A DNA stretch of 64,000 nt from Paracyclopina nana. Its lineage: Eukaryota > Arthropoda > Copepoda > Cyclopoida > Cyclopettidae. Both the position numbers and the translations under genes were made by a program. The DNA lies in assembly GCA_019096065.1 (NCBI GenBank), contig JAGUCH010000001.1, positions 3,658,001 through 3,722,000 of the forward strand, given 5' to 3'. The notes below the pieces were generated by a model. That model ran no database searches and was not told the DNA's origin. It saw nothing but the letters and a program-made list of their open reading frames with translations. Of the stretch, positions 44,765 through 57,600 are shown piece after piece; position 1 is the first letter of the stretch; each line of letters begins with the position of its first letter.

Positions 44765-46588
44765 TGTTGCTTGCAGCAACAAACCTAGGCCTGAACTGTT
44801 ACGGCTGCGTTAGTTTTTATTACTGCCATTATAGGAATTGGAATTAAGCCTAGCGCGTGTCATTTGTCTGCCAACGTCATTGGTTGGATACTTTACTTCG
44901 TGTATGTGTATCCGTCCAGTACGTACATTCCAACTGACAGGCATAAAATACGCTATAAGCTATTCCTCACCAAGTCCAATAATGGGCTGTAAAAATCTCG
45001 ACGCAACATTTACCACGTACCACTTAAATAACATTCAATGCAATAAAATAATACTAGTTTCACAAGTTCAAAGCAATGCACATAAATAAATGTTGCATGT
45101 TTTAGAATCTCCATACAATTGATTGCAAGCACTTTCAATCAAAATTCAGTTTCATATAGTGGTTAGCGTCTTCCTTTATGTGCGGTTTAAAAAGGTGGAA
45201 ACTCGTAGGGTATGATGATGATCCGTGCCAAATATTGACTAACTTGTCAATTAATTGTAGTGAAATATTGGGACCAATAATTGCTATGCTTTTCCAAAGT
45301 TTTGCTTCCGCTCCTCAATTACATAAAGCATATTCTACCTTATTGCAAGCCATCATAGCTCTGAACGAGCGCGTGTAAATTGTTTTCGGGTTCCCTTCAT
45401 TAATGAAGAAGTTATATTCATACGATGCTGAAGGAAACGAAAAATATTCTGTGCATAAATTATTCCTCAGCGGAGGTTTCCCAGACATATTGATTCGAAA
45501 ATCAAATTTCACACCTTTTAACTTCAAAGAAGCGCAGCTTGTAAGCTAGCTCATCATTTATCGCCTACAGCCAAGGTAACTTGTAAATATACCGTGAGGA
45601 AATGAATTTTGCAAGAGAAGCTACTACTCGTTAATTATTAAAACGCAAAACTTGGAGTATCTCAATCCAGCTGTGAAATCGGCTTACTCATTTATCAGCT
45701 TGACAACTCAAGCACGCTTCATTTATGGCATTTATAGTTGACATAAAAAACAAAGAATTCGAGCTGATTTTATCACAATAGTGTCAACCTCATTTGTCGC
45801 TTGTTAGCATATTCTCTATACAATTACAGCAGAAATGCAGTTTAGAGTGGTACGTACAATGCGCAATGCATGGAATAGTATGGCGCCACGCTCTGGGCTG
45901 CTACAAAAGCGAAAAAATAAGACCTTTTTTGTCCCCATTTTCGCCTAGTGTTCCTGTCAGCTGCTAAAGCAAGTGAAGAGCGCTCCTTTGTTGCAGTCCT
46001 AGCAGCAGGCTAGCCCAAAAGGAGCTCTTGCTATCCTATTGGATAGATGTGGCTTGAGAGAAGCAAAATTCTTCTCTCACAGTTCTCGATTTCAGGGGGA
46101 TCGAGAAGCTCGAGTCTTCCTTGCTGTGCTACTGCAGCAGCACTTTACATTACGAGCAGCTAGCTGCCCAAAAGCTGCCCCTTTTTCAATACTACGTAAG
46201 TACTGACCAGCTATCCTGACGGCTTTCTAAAGTAGTATTTTCTGCAAAAGATTTGTCTTCAGGGATACGCAAAATTTTGCGTCGCTGAGAGAAAGCTCGA
46301 ATTACCACGTGATGGCGTGGCTTTTCATTATTTTGTGCATTCGAGTGGCGTAGCATTCACTAAACTGCTATTTGTGCAAGCAATACCCATTCAATAGGAA
46401 GATTGATCATTTCGAAATATCATACTTTAACAGCATAAAAAATGGATACCGTTGTTACGCTATATTATGCATAGTATTTGTGTATCATAGATACCGTAGT
46501 ATACCAGGATAAATAGTGGCATTTATGCATTAGTGGGCATTAATGAATCCTTCCTTAATCATAATTAGGCCTTTATCCACCCAAGAAA
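44765..46588. other. Intergenic region between IR and CPPED1
   Basis: This 1.8 kb between two divergent genes contains no supported exon or RNA. It must hold the promoters of both. Short frames here lack domains. Confidence 0.4.
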
Positions 46589-47597
46589 ATGGCCGACGAG
46601 GTGAATCCTGACTCGGTGATTCGCAAAGGCAAGGATCGAGTCCTACCCGGTTTTCCAACTTCATTGGCTGACTCGGCTTGGAACCAGCCCTTTTTCTTTG
46701 TTCAAGCTGCTGATACTCAATTGGGCATGATCGACAATTGGGGCGACGGAACGATAGGCTCACAGTATCCGAACATAAAATGGGACCGAGAAATGGAGCT
46801 GTGTAGGCAAACAGTGGATTTACTGAACAGCATGAGCCCCAAGCCGGCTTTCTTTATTGTATGTGGTGATTTAGTGGACGCTTTTCCAGACCAGTGGCCT
46901 CAGATCAGGGCTAATCAAGAGAAGGACTTTTTCAAAGTTTTCTCCAGGCTCGACAAGGAGATTCCCATCGTTTGTGTTTGTGGCAATCACGATGTGGGTA
47001 TGTAGCTCATTGACAGGATTTTGTTAAATCATAATCTATTTTCGTAAAATTCTTAATTGCAAATTCCTTTCACATGTAGGCAACCGCCCCACCAAGGATA
47101 CGCTCAATCGCTTCAACACCACTTGGGGTGACGACTACTTTTCATTCTGGGTCTCGGGCTGTTTGTTCATCGTGGTGAACTCGCAACTCTACGAGGACCC
47201 ATCCCTGGTTCCTGATTGTGCAGAAGCGCAAGACAAATGGCTGGACGAGCAGCTACTGCAGGCCAAACAGGCCAAGCACACGTTTGTGTTTCAGCATATT
47301 CCCTGGTTTCTCAAGGACCCTGACGAGCCAAAAGAATACTTCAACATTGATTGTGTCCTCCGGAAGAAGATGCTCACCAAGTTCCACGAAGCTGGAGTGC
47401 GCAAAATATTTTGCGGCCATTACCACCGCAATGCTGGAGGCTGGTTCGAAAAGGACTTGGAGCTGGTCGTGACCTCAGCAATAGGATGCCAGATAGGCCA
47501 AGACCCCCATGGCGTGAGGCTGGTCAAAGTGACCGAAGACAATGTTGAGCATGCCTACCACGCGCTGGATTTGTGTCCCACAGAGATTACCTTTTGA
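46589..47597 (+). CDS. CPPED1: CPPED1-like metallophosphoesterase
   Basis: CPPED1 is a cytosolic serine/threonine protein phosphatase of the calcineurin-like phosphoesterase superfamily, reported to act on Akt1. Exons 46589-46997 and 47080-47597 give 308 residues, near the vertebrate length of 314. The binuclear metal motifs are present in order: FFVQAADTQLG (D.Q in place of D.H, as is typical for the family), VCGDLVDA, CGNHDVG (split by the intron), FQHIPWF and CGHYHRNAGG. The intron is 82 nt. A polyadenylation signal AATAAA lies at 47601-47606. The 3' end faces the cathepsin L gene, with 78 bases between stop codons. Confidence 0.95.
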
Positions 47598-47600
47598 AAC

Positions 47601-47606
47601 AATAAA
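47601..47606 (+). terminator. Polyadenylation signal of CPPED1
   Basis: AATAAA starts 4 bases after the stop codon. It lies inside the short convergent gap shared with the cathepsin L gene. Confidence 0.45.
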
Positions 47607-47675
47607 CGAGATTCCAATACACGATCTTAAAAGAAACGTTGTTGTCTATTGCAAATTAAAATTAGTGGTCAATAT

Positions 47676-48788
<1,113 letters not shown>

Positions 48789-49425
48789 AACGCAGCCTAT
48801 TCCTCGCCGACGAAAAGAACCAACTGAGCATGTTTTTTGAGAAAACCAGCAATTCATGCTGAGAAAGATTCTTTGATCGTAATATCTTTATATTTCCATT
48901 TGTTTTCAGGGTATATGATTTCATGGGTGATTACTACAATACATGGGAGAGCATTTAGCAATCAATGTCCTCTACAGTTGGAGGGGCGGGGATCACATCG
49001 AGTTTAGCAGCTTCGCACAATTAAATAATAAGGCTGCCTACCTTTTAAATTCACGCGCAAACTCAACATACACGTTCTATTGGGAAAAGCTAAATGGCTA
49101 GCGTGCGCTCGCGTGCTGAGAAGATCATAATTGAAGCGCACATTTTCGAGGAAAAGATGCTTGTCGTCGTTCAGGTCAACATAGTATACATTAAAACAGT
49201 CACAAGGGAGGTCAATCAATGCAATGGCACAAAAAATGAAACTGAACCCATCAATCAGAGCAATATGTATATATATATGGACAATTAATGGTGATATGGT
49301 TGCATGACACAAAACACAGTCTCAGGTTCGTTTATGGTATAAAGATTGTTGCTAGTAATTGTGGTAGCGTTATAATTTATCATGCCAAATACGCGCGGGT
49401 ACTTTCTTATAGGAGATGAGTCGGT
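48789..49425. other. Intergenic region between cathepsin L and the BTB gene
   Basis: This 0.6 kb contains the cathepsin L promoter and the 3' UTR of the BTB gene. A short TA-rich run lies near 49264-49278. No other feature is supported. Confidence 0.4.
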
Positions 49426-51326
49426 TTAGGTTGAGGGCTGCGGTTGAAAAGCATTGTTTTCTCCTTGCTTTATAAGCGCAATTGGCTCTGGCTCTCCAGA
49501 GGGCAGAGGGCCCAACGACTCGATGCTGGTGTCGTTTTCGGGATTGATGTGGCACAATGTTTCCGGGTCGAAGCCAAAATACTTGTACCCCTATAATCAT
49601 GATCAGATTTTAAGAGTTTTCATGGTTAGTGATTCGTAAAATGATTATTTATACCTCGTTGAGTATGGTCTTTTGTATCTCATTGTAGTTGACGTTGGAC
49701 AAGCCATCGGCCTTTTTCCCACCCATTTTCTTCATCTCCGCCCAGTTGAGGAGCTCGTTGGGCCACCAGACAGGTTTCGTCTCGGGATTGCCGTATTGCG
49801 GCCGTTTCCACCCATTCGTAGCCCAAATCAAGCGAGACAAGTATGAACGCGTCTCGGTGGTCTTCATTTGGCTCAGCGGCTTGGGCAATACTGGGATCCG
49901 GTGGCCCTGGAAATTAGTCATAATCAAAGATACGGTCGCATTTAATTACGCAGAGCCACCTATAAAATGACAGGTATGGGCTCAGAGTAAACCAGTTTGC
50001 CAACTTTGATTTTGTGATTGACAAATGCTGCAGCAGGGAATTTGAGCTAACTTTTGCCCCCTCGAGAAAGTTAGATAGATATATGGCTGCATACCTTGAC
50101 TTTCATCGTCTGCTGATCGCTCCAATTTTCCGTTACCCCACCAACTCCAATTCCGTCCGAGTTGTCGAGATCGTCATCTTGGACCTCTCCGACGTGCTTA
50201 AGGTAGTTGGAGCTGTCGGGGGTGGGAGTGGCATCGCCGTTTTGTTCACGCCTCAGCTCCTCGAAAGGCTTCTTATTTTTGCGCTGCTTCTTTGCCTTTG
50301 CAGCCGTGGCTTCGTTGCTGTTTAAGCCGCTGCTCGCAGCCTTGGTGGGGGATTTTCGCTTTTTCCCAGATTGCGGCTTAACAGCCTGCTGCCCGTTAGG
50401 AGCCATGACTGGTTGCTGGGGAGGCTCGAGGTTGATGAGCCCGCTCGCGTCCAGAGGCTGCAGGTCACCGGGAGGCATGAGGGGAGGCAGTAAAGGCTGC
50501 TGCTGCTGAGAGGCCAAGTAGTTGGCGAATTCGGATAGCCGGTCCTCCCCTGGCCCTGGGACGGGTGCAGAGGGCATGGTGGGGGTGTTGGTGAGCCCCT
50601 TGATTTGAAGGGACCTCGCGGAGGCCATGAGAGGCCCGAGCTCGGCCTGCGGAACGCTGATTTCTCCTCTGTACATGTACTGCAGCAGGAGCTGCATGTG
50701 GTACGGGTTCATATCCATGAAATGAAGCGTTTGCTTCTTCCCCTCCCCCTTGGCCAGGATGGACCTGTATATGACAAGTGTATGGACATGATCATACACA
50801 TGCAATGTGCCTAAGCATAACGTGCAACAGCTGAACATCATCGTCTTATTGCATGGAGTGCAAATGACGCCATGTCACAACTATATAGCATATATATCTC
50901 TCTCCCACTAGCCCTGCTCTGCTAAAGTGTAAGCTCTCTTCCGTGCACGCTGTTACACACTTTACTTCTATGCGGAATCAAGAGAGAGGGAGAGAGCGTG
51001 TGTGTCGCGGGGAGAGCCATAGGCAACCGTCCTGGCTATTTAGCTTTATGCTACGCGTCTTATAGGGGCCCTCAGGGCCACGCGCGACCATCTATACCGT
51101 ATAGTTATGGGGTGGCTAACTGCAATGATCATATTTGTCAGTACCTGAGTATGGGTGAGCTGGCCCCCAGTATGAGGCTGTGGGCCTCGAGGCTGACCTC
51201 CCCGCACGTGATGGTGACGTCGGTGAGGCTCTGCTCCCTGCAGAGGTCCTCCATGAGCCTGAAGAAGGAGGCGTGGTGCTCGTGCCACTGGAGCATGTAG
51301 AGCGAGTTAGCCCCCGACGAGGCCAT
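49426..51326 (-). CDS. BTB/POZ nuclear protein with uncharacterised C-terminal region
   Basis: Exons on the minus strand are 51326-51145, 50764-50095, 49906-49655 and 49590-49426, giving 422 residues. The first two exons encode a BTB domain of the arthropod transcription-factor type: residues near 20-60 read FFRLMEDLCREQSLTDVTIT and EAHSLILGASSPIL, followed by QLLLQYMYRGEI and LQIKGLTN. A long linker holds a QQQQ run, proline-rich parts and basic KKRK and KKQRKNKK stretches that look like nuclear localisation signals. The third exon has a tryptophan-rich block (RLIWATNGWKRPQYG, PVWWPNELLNWAEMKKMGGK) that may be a DNA-binding or interaction domain. I do not recognise it with confidence. No zinc finger or Pipsqueak motif is present. 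A transcriptional regulator is the likely role. Confidence 0.8.
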
Positions 51327-52414
51327 GTTTGCAGCTTGCACTAAGCTCGTTCTTCTTCCACAACGTGGACTGCGTTGTGTGCGCGTGCGCGTTGGCCAAG
51401 TGGGACGACGACGACACCTTGAGGGACTCGACTTGAGGCCCCTGGCCGAGCAGGGCCGAGTGTGCACGAGCTTCAACAGATGTTGCTCTACCTGCACACG
51501 CATTGCGAGCAGAGCGAGCAGTAACGCGCAAGCAACACACAAGAGAGCTACTCCATACTAAGCAAGCGCGCGAGGCCGATCGAGGCCACGACGGCCCAAC
51601 TTCACTAGCAGGGACTTTCCTCCAATAAACCAGCCTCCATTCGGAAGACCACGACGACATCACCTTCCACTCTTTTGCGCACGGTTTTGGGGATAAGCCG
51701 CATCATCTCGCTCGGGGCAACCTTTCGGCGAGCACCCACTATACTTGGCTGCTACGCTCAACATGGCAATCCACGCTTTTTAAAAGCCCCCGGCTCGCCT
51801 GCACGCTACGTACGCGTTGCTTTCCGTCGCTATTATTATCTGGATACCTTATCAGCTACAATGCATATAGCCGCCACCAGAAGAGCGTGCCTTTTTTCAA
51901 TATTTATTTATTTCAATTTTCATATAGATGCGTTTCGCGGAGATGCTTCAATGCGTATGCTATTTACAACCGATCAAAACGAGAAAAAAAGGGCTGGGGA
52001 GGGGGGAAGGAAAAAAGTAAGAAGAGCGAGGGCAGACAGCATTCGCAAACGCGCAGAAAATCAATGACGACGCGCGACGTGAACGATAATACAAGGAGCA
52101 TCAAGTTGATTTGCTGTATATGTCTCGCCTCTGTGTTTTGCCTACACGTTTCCGAGCACTAAAAAATTGGCTGCGAGCGTTGCGTTTTACGTGTCATTTA
52201 GAGCCATGACACAATCCCACATAGTGGACTCTGAGAGGGCGACATTTTTAGTGCGACGACGTATAAGAAAACCACTATAATACAGCGACTAACCGCTCGC
52301 CAAGGAGGGTTAGTGGCAAGCAAAACGGAGAAAACACATTCACACCACCATGTTCACTTTCGAATTCGATTGGTCTGAAAATCTAAAATAAAATTAGTCC
52401 TTGATTCATCATCA
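51327..52414. other. Upstream region of the BTB gene and 3' side of CNOT7
   Basis: This 1.1 kb probably contains the BTB gene's 5' UTR and promoter, with a GC-rich part near 51310-51600, and the CNOT7 3' UTR. No further exon is supported. Confidence 0.4.
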
Positions 52415-53672
52415 TTATGGTTCATTGGCCTCATCGCTGAGACCCTGGTCGGCAGCCTCCATGGGCTCAGCTTTGCTTGTCGTCGAATTTTCATCCTTGA
52501 CCGGATCGTCAGCATTGGACGAGTTCTCGCTAGAGGTGGTCGAGGATTCCGAATTTTTGTCCGTCGATGCTGGCGTTGAGGAGGAGGCCGCCGCGGCGGC
52601 AGCCGCCATAGATGCTAAGGAGGCTGAGCTGCTGTTCTTGTTGACAACAAAGTTGGTTCCCAGTCCGTACAAATGTCCGCAATATTTTGAGTCGTCAATG
52701 TCGTCCTCGAAGAACATCTCCTTCATTTTGAAAAAGGTCTGTCCTGTGAGAAGCGAGTCAGATCCGGCCTGATGCTGAGGCCCTATGCGCGTGACCTCCA
52801 GCTCGTTGGCCACTTCTTGCAGGCCACCCTTGAGATTTTTGCACGATTTCATCAAGTACTTCACGTCGTACACGTTGGGGAAGTAGAGCTTGAGCAGCTC
52901 GAAAAACTCGGCCTCCGTCTTGGGCAGGTTTTGGTTCGTCAGCAAGTTGAGGAGGTAGCCGAAGTCGTATCCCGAATGGAAACTGAGCCATTTCACTGGT
53001 TCTCGGAGCACCAATCCGGATACGAGCATAATTTCGGCAAAGTGGATGGGGTCAATGCCCTCTTGTTCATGCTTCTCAAATTGGATTCCACTGTTTTGCA
53101 AAAGGTCTACGCTGTCCTCGGCGTACATGTCTTCGGTCAGGTTGAATTTGAAGTTGAACTGCCAAGTGGAGGGCCCGTTGTCCGGCAAATGGCCTTTGTC
53201 GTCCAGGAACGTCAGGCCCAGCTGAATGATCTTCAAGAGGTCAACGTTGCAGCGCAGCAGCTGGTATTGGTAGTCTGCAGTCGACTTGAACTCGCCTGCA
53301 ATAACAAAGAGGTTTTTTGTTTCGCATGAACAGTTCTCGGTGGAATCTCGATAAGAATAAGTGGCAGAGAAGTGGATCTCATGGAATAATTGATAGCAAA
53401 CAGGTTGCAAGATGAATCTGCCACCTAGTAAGCGCTTGCCAAGTTTACTAATGAAATTTACCTATGGGCCGGGCAACTACCCCGGGAAACTCGGTGTCCA
53501 TGGCTACGAAGGGGTATCGCTGTATGATGTGACAGATGGTCTTGAATTCTTCGTCGAGATTGTGGGCCCATACCTCTCGTATCCCACACTCTTCGTTGGT
53601 CGTATGGCCGACGGCCGCGCCTCCAAGGGCCCCGCCCCCGTTGGTCACCAAGTGGACAGAGGCCGGACTCAT
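52415..53672 (-). CDS. CNOT7: CNOT7/POP2 (CAF1) deadenylase
   Basis: This is the catalytic deadenylase subunit of the CCR4-NOT complex, which shortens mRNA poly(A) tails. Exons on the minus strand are 53672-53462 and 53295-52415, giving 363 residues. The DEDD nuclease residues are in place: [15 protein letters not shown] near the start, [12 protein letters not shown] in the middle and [11 protein letters not shown] near the end. Other landmarks are [29 protein letters not shown] and [14 protein letters not shown]. The N-terminus has a roughly 28-residue glycine/alanine-rich extension. After the catalytic core there is an 80-residue tail with poly-alanine, serine and acidic residues that vertebrate CNOT7 does not have. 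It should be catalytically competent. It lies upstream of the BTB gene on the same strand. Confidence 0.96.
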
Positions 53673-54611
53673 GTCTTCAAAAGTCGACGACGGGGGAGTT
53701 GACGCTTTCGAAGACGAAGACGAGCCTAGATGGTGGTTTCCTGAGACTTGGGGCCTCCGGTTGGTGTTGATCTTTGGCGGCGGCGGGTGGGGCGGCTGAT
53801 AGGCTGCAGCAGCTGGGGGGAAGTTTGGGATGTGGTGTTGGAAAATCGGCGGAGCGATCGCCGAACCTACGACCTACTGTGGATGGGGAGGCTGGTTGTT
53901 CAAAAAGGGCGCCATTTGGGGCGGCATCGCAGGGTTCAATCCGGGATTGAAGTTCATCGCTGAGCGAGGCAAAACCACGCACTGCCTCGTAGGGATATAT
54001 CACTCTTTGCTGAAAACGAGGCCGATTTCGCGATATTTTTCGAAACTTGCAACTGGACAGTCACAACGCGTTACTTGCTTTATACTGTTTACAGCGACAG
54101 ATCGAAGGTTAGACCGAATCCAAAATGCTAGTAATGATGACATACATGAGATCGTAAAAATGTACCATGCACAATCATGCAAAAGTCACCATTCAATTCT
54201 GCTAGGCTCATAATTGAATCAATTCAAGATGTCTTTAATTACTTAAATTAATGAGGATATAGTAAAGGCAAAACTTTTTTAATGCCTCACATATCTTTAC
54301 TCACTTTGCACACGAGCCTGAGCTTCTAAAATTAAGGCACCGTTATTTCTTCAACTATTTTCAGCCATGACTTGATACAACACAGTTTGGTTATGGTAGC
54401 TTAAAATTCAATTTGAAGACTAAATTCATTGAGAATTAAGAAAAAACATCTTTATTTATTGTAGATAATAGTGGTGTTAGCTTTCAGATAAATCAAATGG
54501 CTAGGGCTAAATCTTGGCCAGCGTCGCAAGCTGAAAAGTTGCGCGCAACTTTAGAAAGACAACAAAACGAAACCTTGAGTGGAATGTGGCGCGAAGCCGC
54601 GCAAATCTAGT

Positions 54612-54695
54612 GCATCTCATCGCTTCTGTGGTGGTCGGGGAAATATGTTAATCCTGGATTTTCCTGCTGTCCGCGGTTCGAATCCATGGGAGTGT
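54612..54695 (+). repeat. tRNA-like remnant with exact B box
   Basis: GGTTCGAATCC at 54675-54685 is an exact Pol III B box. The preceding sequence has a poor A box near 54629-54639 and an arrangement that suggests a long variable arm, as in tRNA-Leu or tRNA-Ser. Stems do not pair well, so it is a pseudogene or SINE fragment if it is tRNA-derived at all. Confidence 0.3.
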
Positions 54696-57600
54696 TCGCC
54701 ATCATTAGTATGCTCAATCTGTGCGACATTAATGAGAAGTTTTCCAAACAGTAACACGTGAGTTCATTTGTCTTCCGTCTAGTGGTTTTTTTAGCCAAAT
54801 CGTTTTTTCGAGATTGCTCTATTGAAAAAGGGAACAAATCATTCTCTTTCCATTATGACTGAAATTGATGGCTAGCCTCTCGCCGAGTAAGTGCTACACG
54901 CTTTCATTTAGCCCAAAATAATGCTTCATTTTAATCCTTCCTAGCTACACTGCGATTTTCCCAATTTTTAAGAATTGCATTTGTTTGATTAGAAGCCAGT
55001 GCTGTTGTTGTGATATTTATTGATCGACTCGATAGTGCATTGATTTTTCTGTCGGTGAGATAAGCAAAAATCAGAAGTGCAAGTTGTCATCAACCAGTTT
55101 GAGCGCTGCTTACTATGATTTTACGATTTGGCTCCGCTGGCAGATGACACAAAGTAGTAATTGGCGTACCCATTCCTCACATAATTTGCGCGCCACATCA
55201 ACATGATGTGATGAAGGAAAAATTGACTAGCCGAGAAGACACCTTCCAGACTTGAGACACAAGATAGAAGAAGTCTGCTACGCAAAACCAGCTCCTCATC
55301 TTGATAATGCAAATTTCGGCTGCAATTCATTTGCGTCCCGACCGAGTTAGTAGCATGCGACGCATTATTATGCAGGATGCAACGACGGCGACAACGTTGA
55401 ACTGAATACGGGATACTTGGAGGAGTCAGTGCCCTCAGCTAGCAGCAGCCCACTTCAGAGCTACTGAATATATTTACATACTTTGGGAACAATCCGGGAC
55501 GACGACGATAGTCGGCGACAAAATGCGTACGGAAAGGCCGGGTTACGCACAAGGCCTGTGCCAAGACTCGAATCAAAAGTAAAACTGTTCAGTTGATAAT
55601 AATGACTGCTCGACGAATGATGGTTGGGGCGGATTTCTGGCTCGTTTGGGAGTACGGTGCAATCCAGCTTTCGGTCTTCTCGGGGTTAAAAGATCCGCTG
55701 CTGTGAGCTGGAGTAGCTAGCTAGCGTCGACGACGACTTCGACTGCTGCTGCTGCTGCTGCTACGACGACCATGGCAGCTCAGCTAAGAAGACCATGCCA
55801 TACATATACATCTCGATGGATGGGGAAGGAAGGATCTTCAACAACAACAACTCCTACCAGATCTTTTTGGCCATGCACCCACCCTACACTTGCTAGCGAC
55901 TGGCCCTGATTTCCCCTCTTTATTGGCATATGCACGAGTGCTTTTCCTCATTTCCTCTCTTTTTTCCCTTGAAAGCTACACTTTTTCTAGCCCGAGCTAT
56001 AATTAGGCACATCAAGCAGAGAGCAACGACTGCTATTCGTTTTAAAGGCTCTTTGATCTTGCCCACTCTCCCTCCTCCTCGTCTTTGTAGCAAGGAAGTC
56101 TCTCTCTATACGGCCAAGATCAAAATGCAACACATCCTGCTATCTCTGATGATAGCGAGGAGGAAAAGTTTTAATCGCAGAAATAGTGGCCTTATGTGGC
56201 AGCACCACTGCCTTCTTACAGAAGATTAAGAGTGAAAGCTTCATTTAAAAAGGGCCCTGGTACGCGCCAGCTGCAGCAGCCTTCTTCTTCGATGAATGCG
56301 GGCTCTGCTAGAGCTCTCAAAGTGGCCTCAATCCGCTTTTCTAAATGCAGTGGAAGTTGCGTGTGAAGAGCCAGATGACTTGAGCCGCGAGCAATGAGGA
56401 GAGGAAGAAATTTCATACTTTCTCTATTATTATTATTGACGACGGAGTGATCAAAGCAAGTTTTTCTGATGACAGCAGCAGTCGTCGAGCCAATAATGTC
56501 ATACAGCACCGCCGCACTTTTTTTGGTCAGAAGCATCCAATTTCATCAAGGTATTGGACATCTGTGATGTTACTACAACTTCTGATTTGTCGCCGAGCTC
56601 CTCTTCTCAAAGATATTGCTTTAAGTGTGGCTTGCTAGCTAACTTGGCTGCTGCTGAGATGAAACATGCTAGTGCATTAACGATTATTCCGTAGTAGTCG
56701 TTGTTGTACCCCACAGTGGCCAATTTTCTCTCAAATATGTCTCATACTGAGCCCCAAAAAAGGAATTGCATTAGCACTCCATTCTCTCTTAACCTCAGCA
56801 CAGCTAGAGTTAAGCTCATAAAGCACTTTGTTCTAAACAATCCTCTCCCACTGGATCGGTCCTGAAAATGGGGCTTTTTCAGCCGACCAGCTAAACTTGT
56901 GTATAGTTGCACTGCCATTTGAGTCAATGTGAAATATTTGCTGTCGTGACTCGGGATCTCGAGCTGAAACACATTGCACACTCGCATTGGCGTCATTTAA
57001 CCACCTATGTAGTAGTAAATCCAATTATTCAGAAAGTTGCCCCCGAGGTTTGATCGCCTCCTCAAAATGGGACCCGGGAAAAGAAACAGCCGAGTGTGCT
57101 GTGACAACAGGTGTAGCACTTCTGCAGCAGCAGCAGTAAGAAATTCAACATTCAATGCCAAATTTCCCCATGATTTATGCGCCGAGTTGGAGCAGGAGGA
57201 GGAGTTTGAAACTGTTTAATTCAGGGCACACTTGACACCCGTTGCTTTGTCATCAACAATTTGTAGAGTTTTAGCATAGATTTCCCTAGAGGTCATAATT
57301 CAAACGCTACACTGTAGCAAGCGTGACTTCCTTATTTATTGAGCTCCGTGTGAACAATCACGTCTGCAAGGGTTAACTACTACTGCAGTACGCTGTGTGC
57401 GACGTATAGCTGCTCTACTCTTAAAATTATAGCAGGTGCTTTTGTTAATTTGATCCCATTCTCAGGAAGAAAATATTTACGCCTGCAATTTGAGTAGAAG
57501 CCGAAAGCACGCATCTACTCGCAAGAGGAATGTCTTGTGTACAAAGTTGCTCTTAAAATTACCCAACGCATGCATTTTAAGCCTAAAAACTTATAGGGCC

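Noticed and set aside
50969-51008. GA- and GT-rich run in the BTB intron as a GAGA-type regulatory element
   Set aside because: A short simple repeat, with nothing to separate a binding array from a microsatellite.
53677-54003. Minus-strand open frame of 108 codons just upstream of CNOT7
   Set aside because: It is out of frame with CNOT7, has no domain, and the CNOT7 ATG at 53672 already gives a normal protein. It could be 5' UTR.
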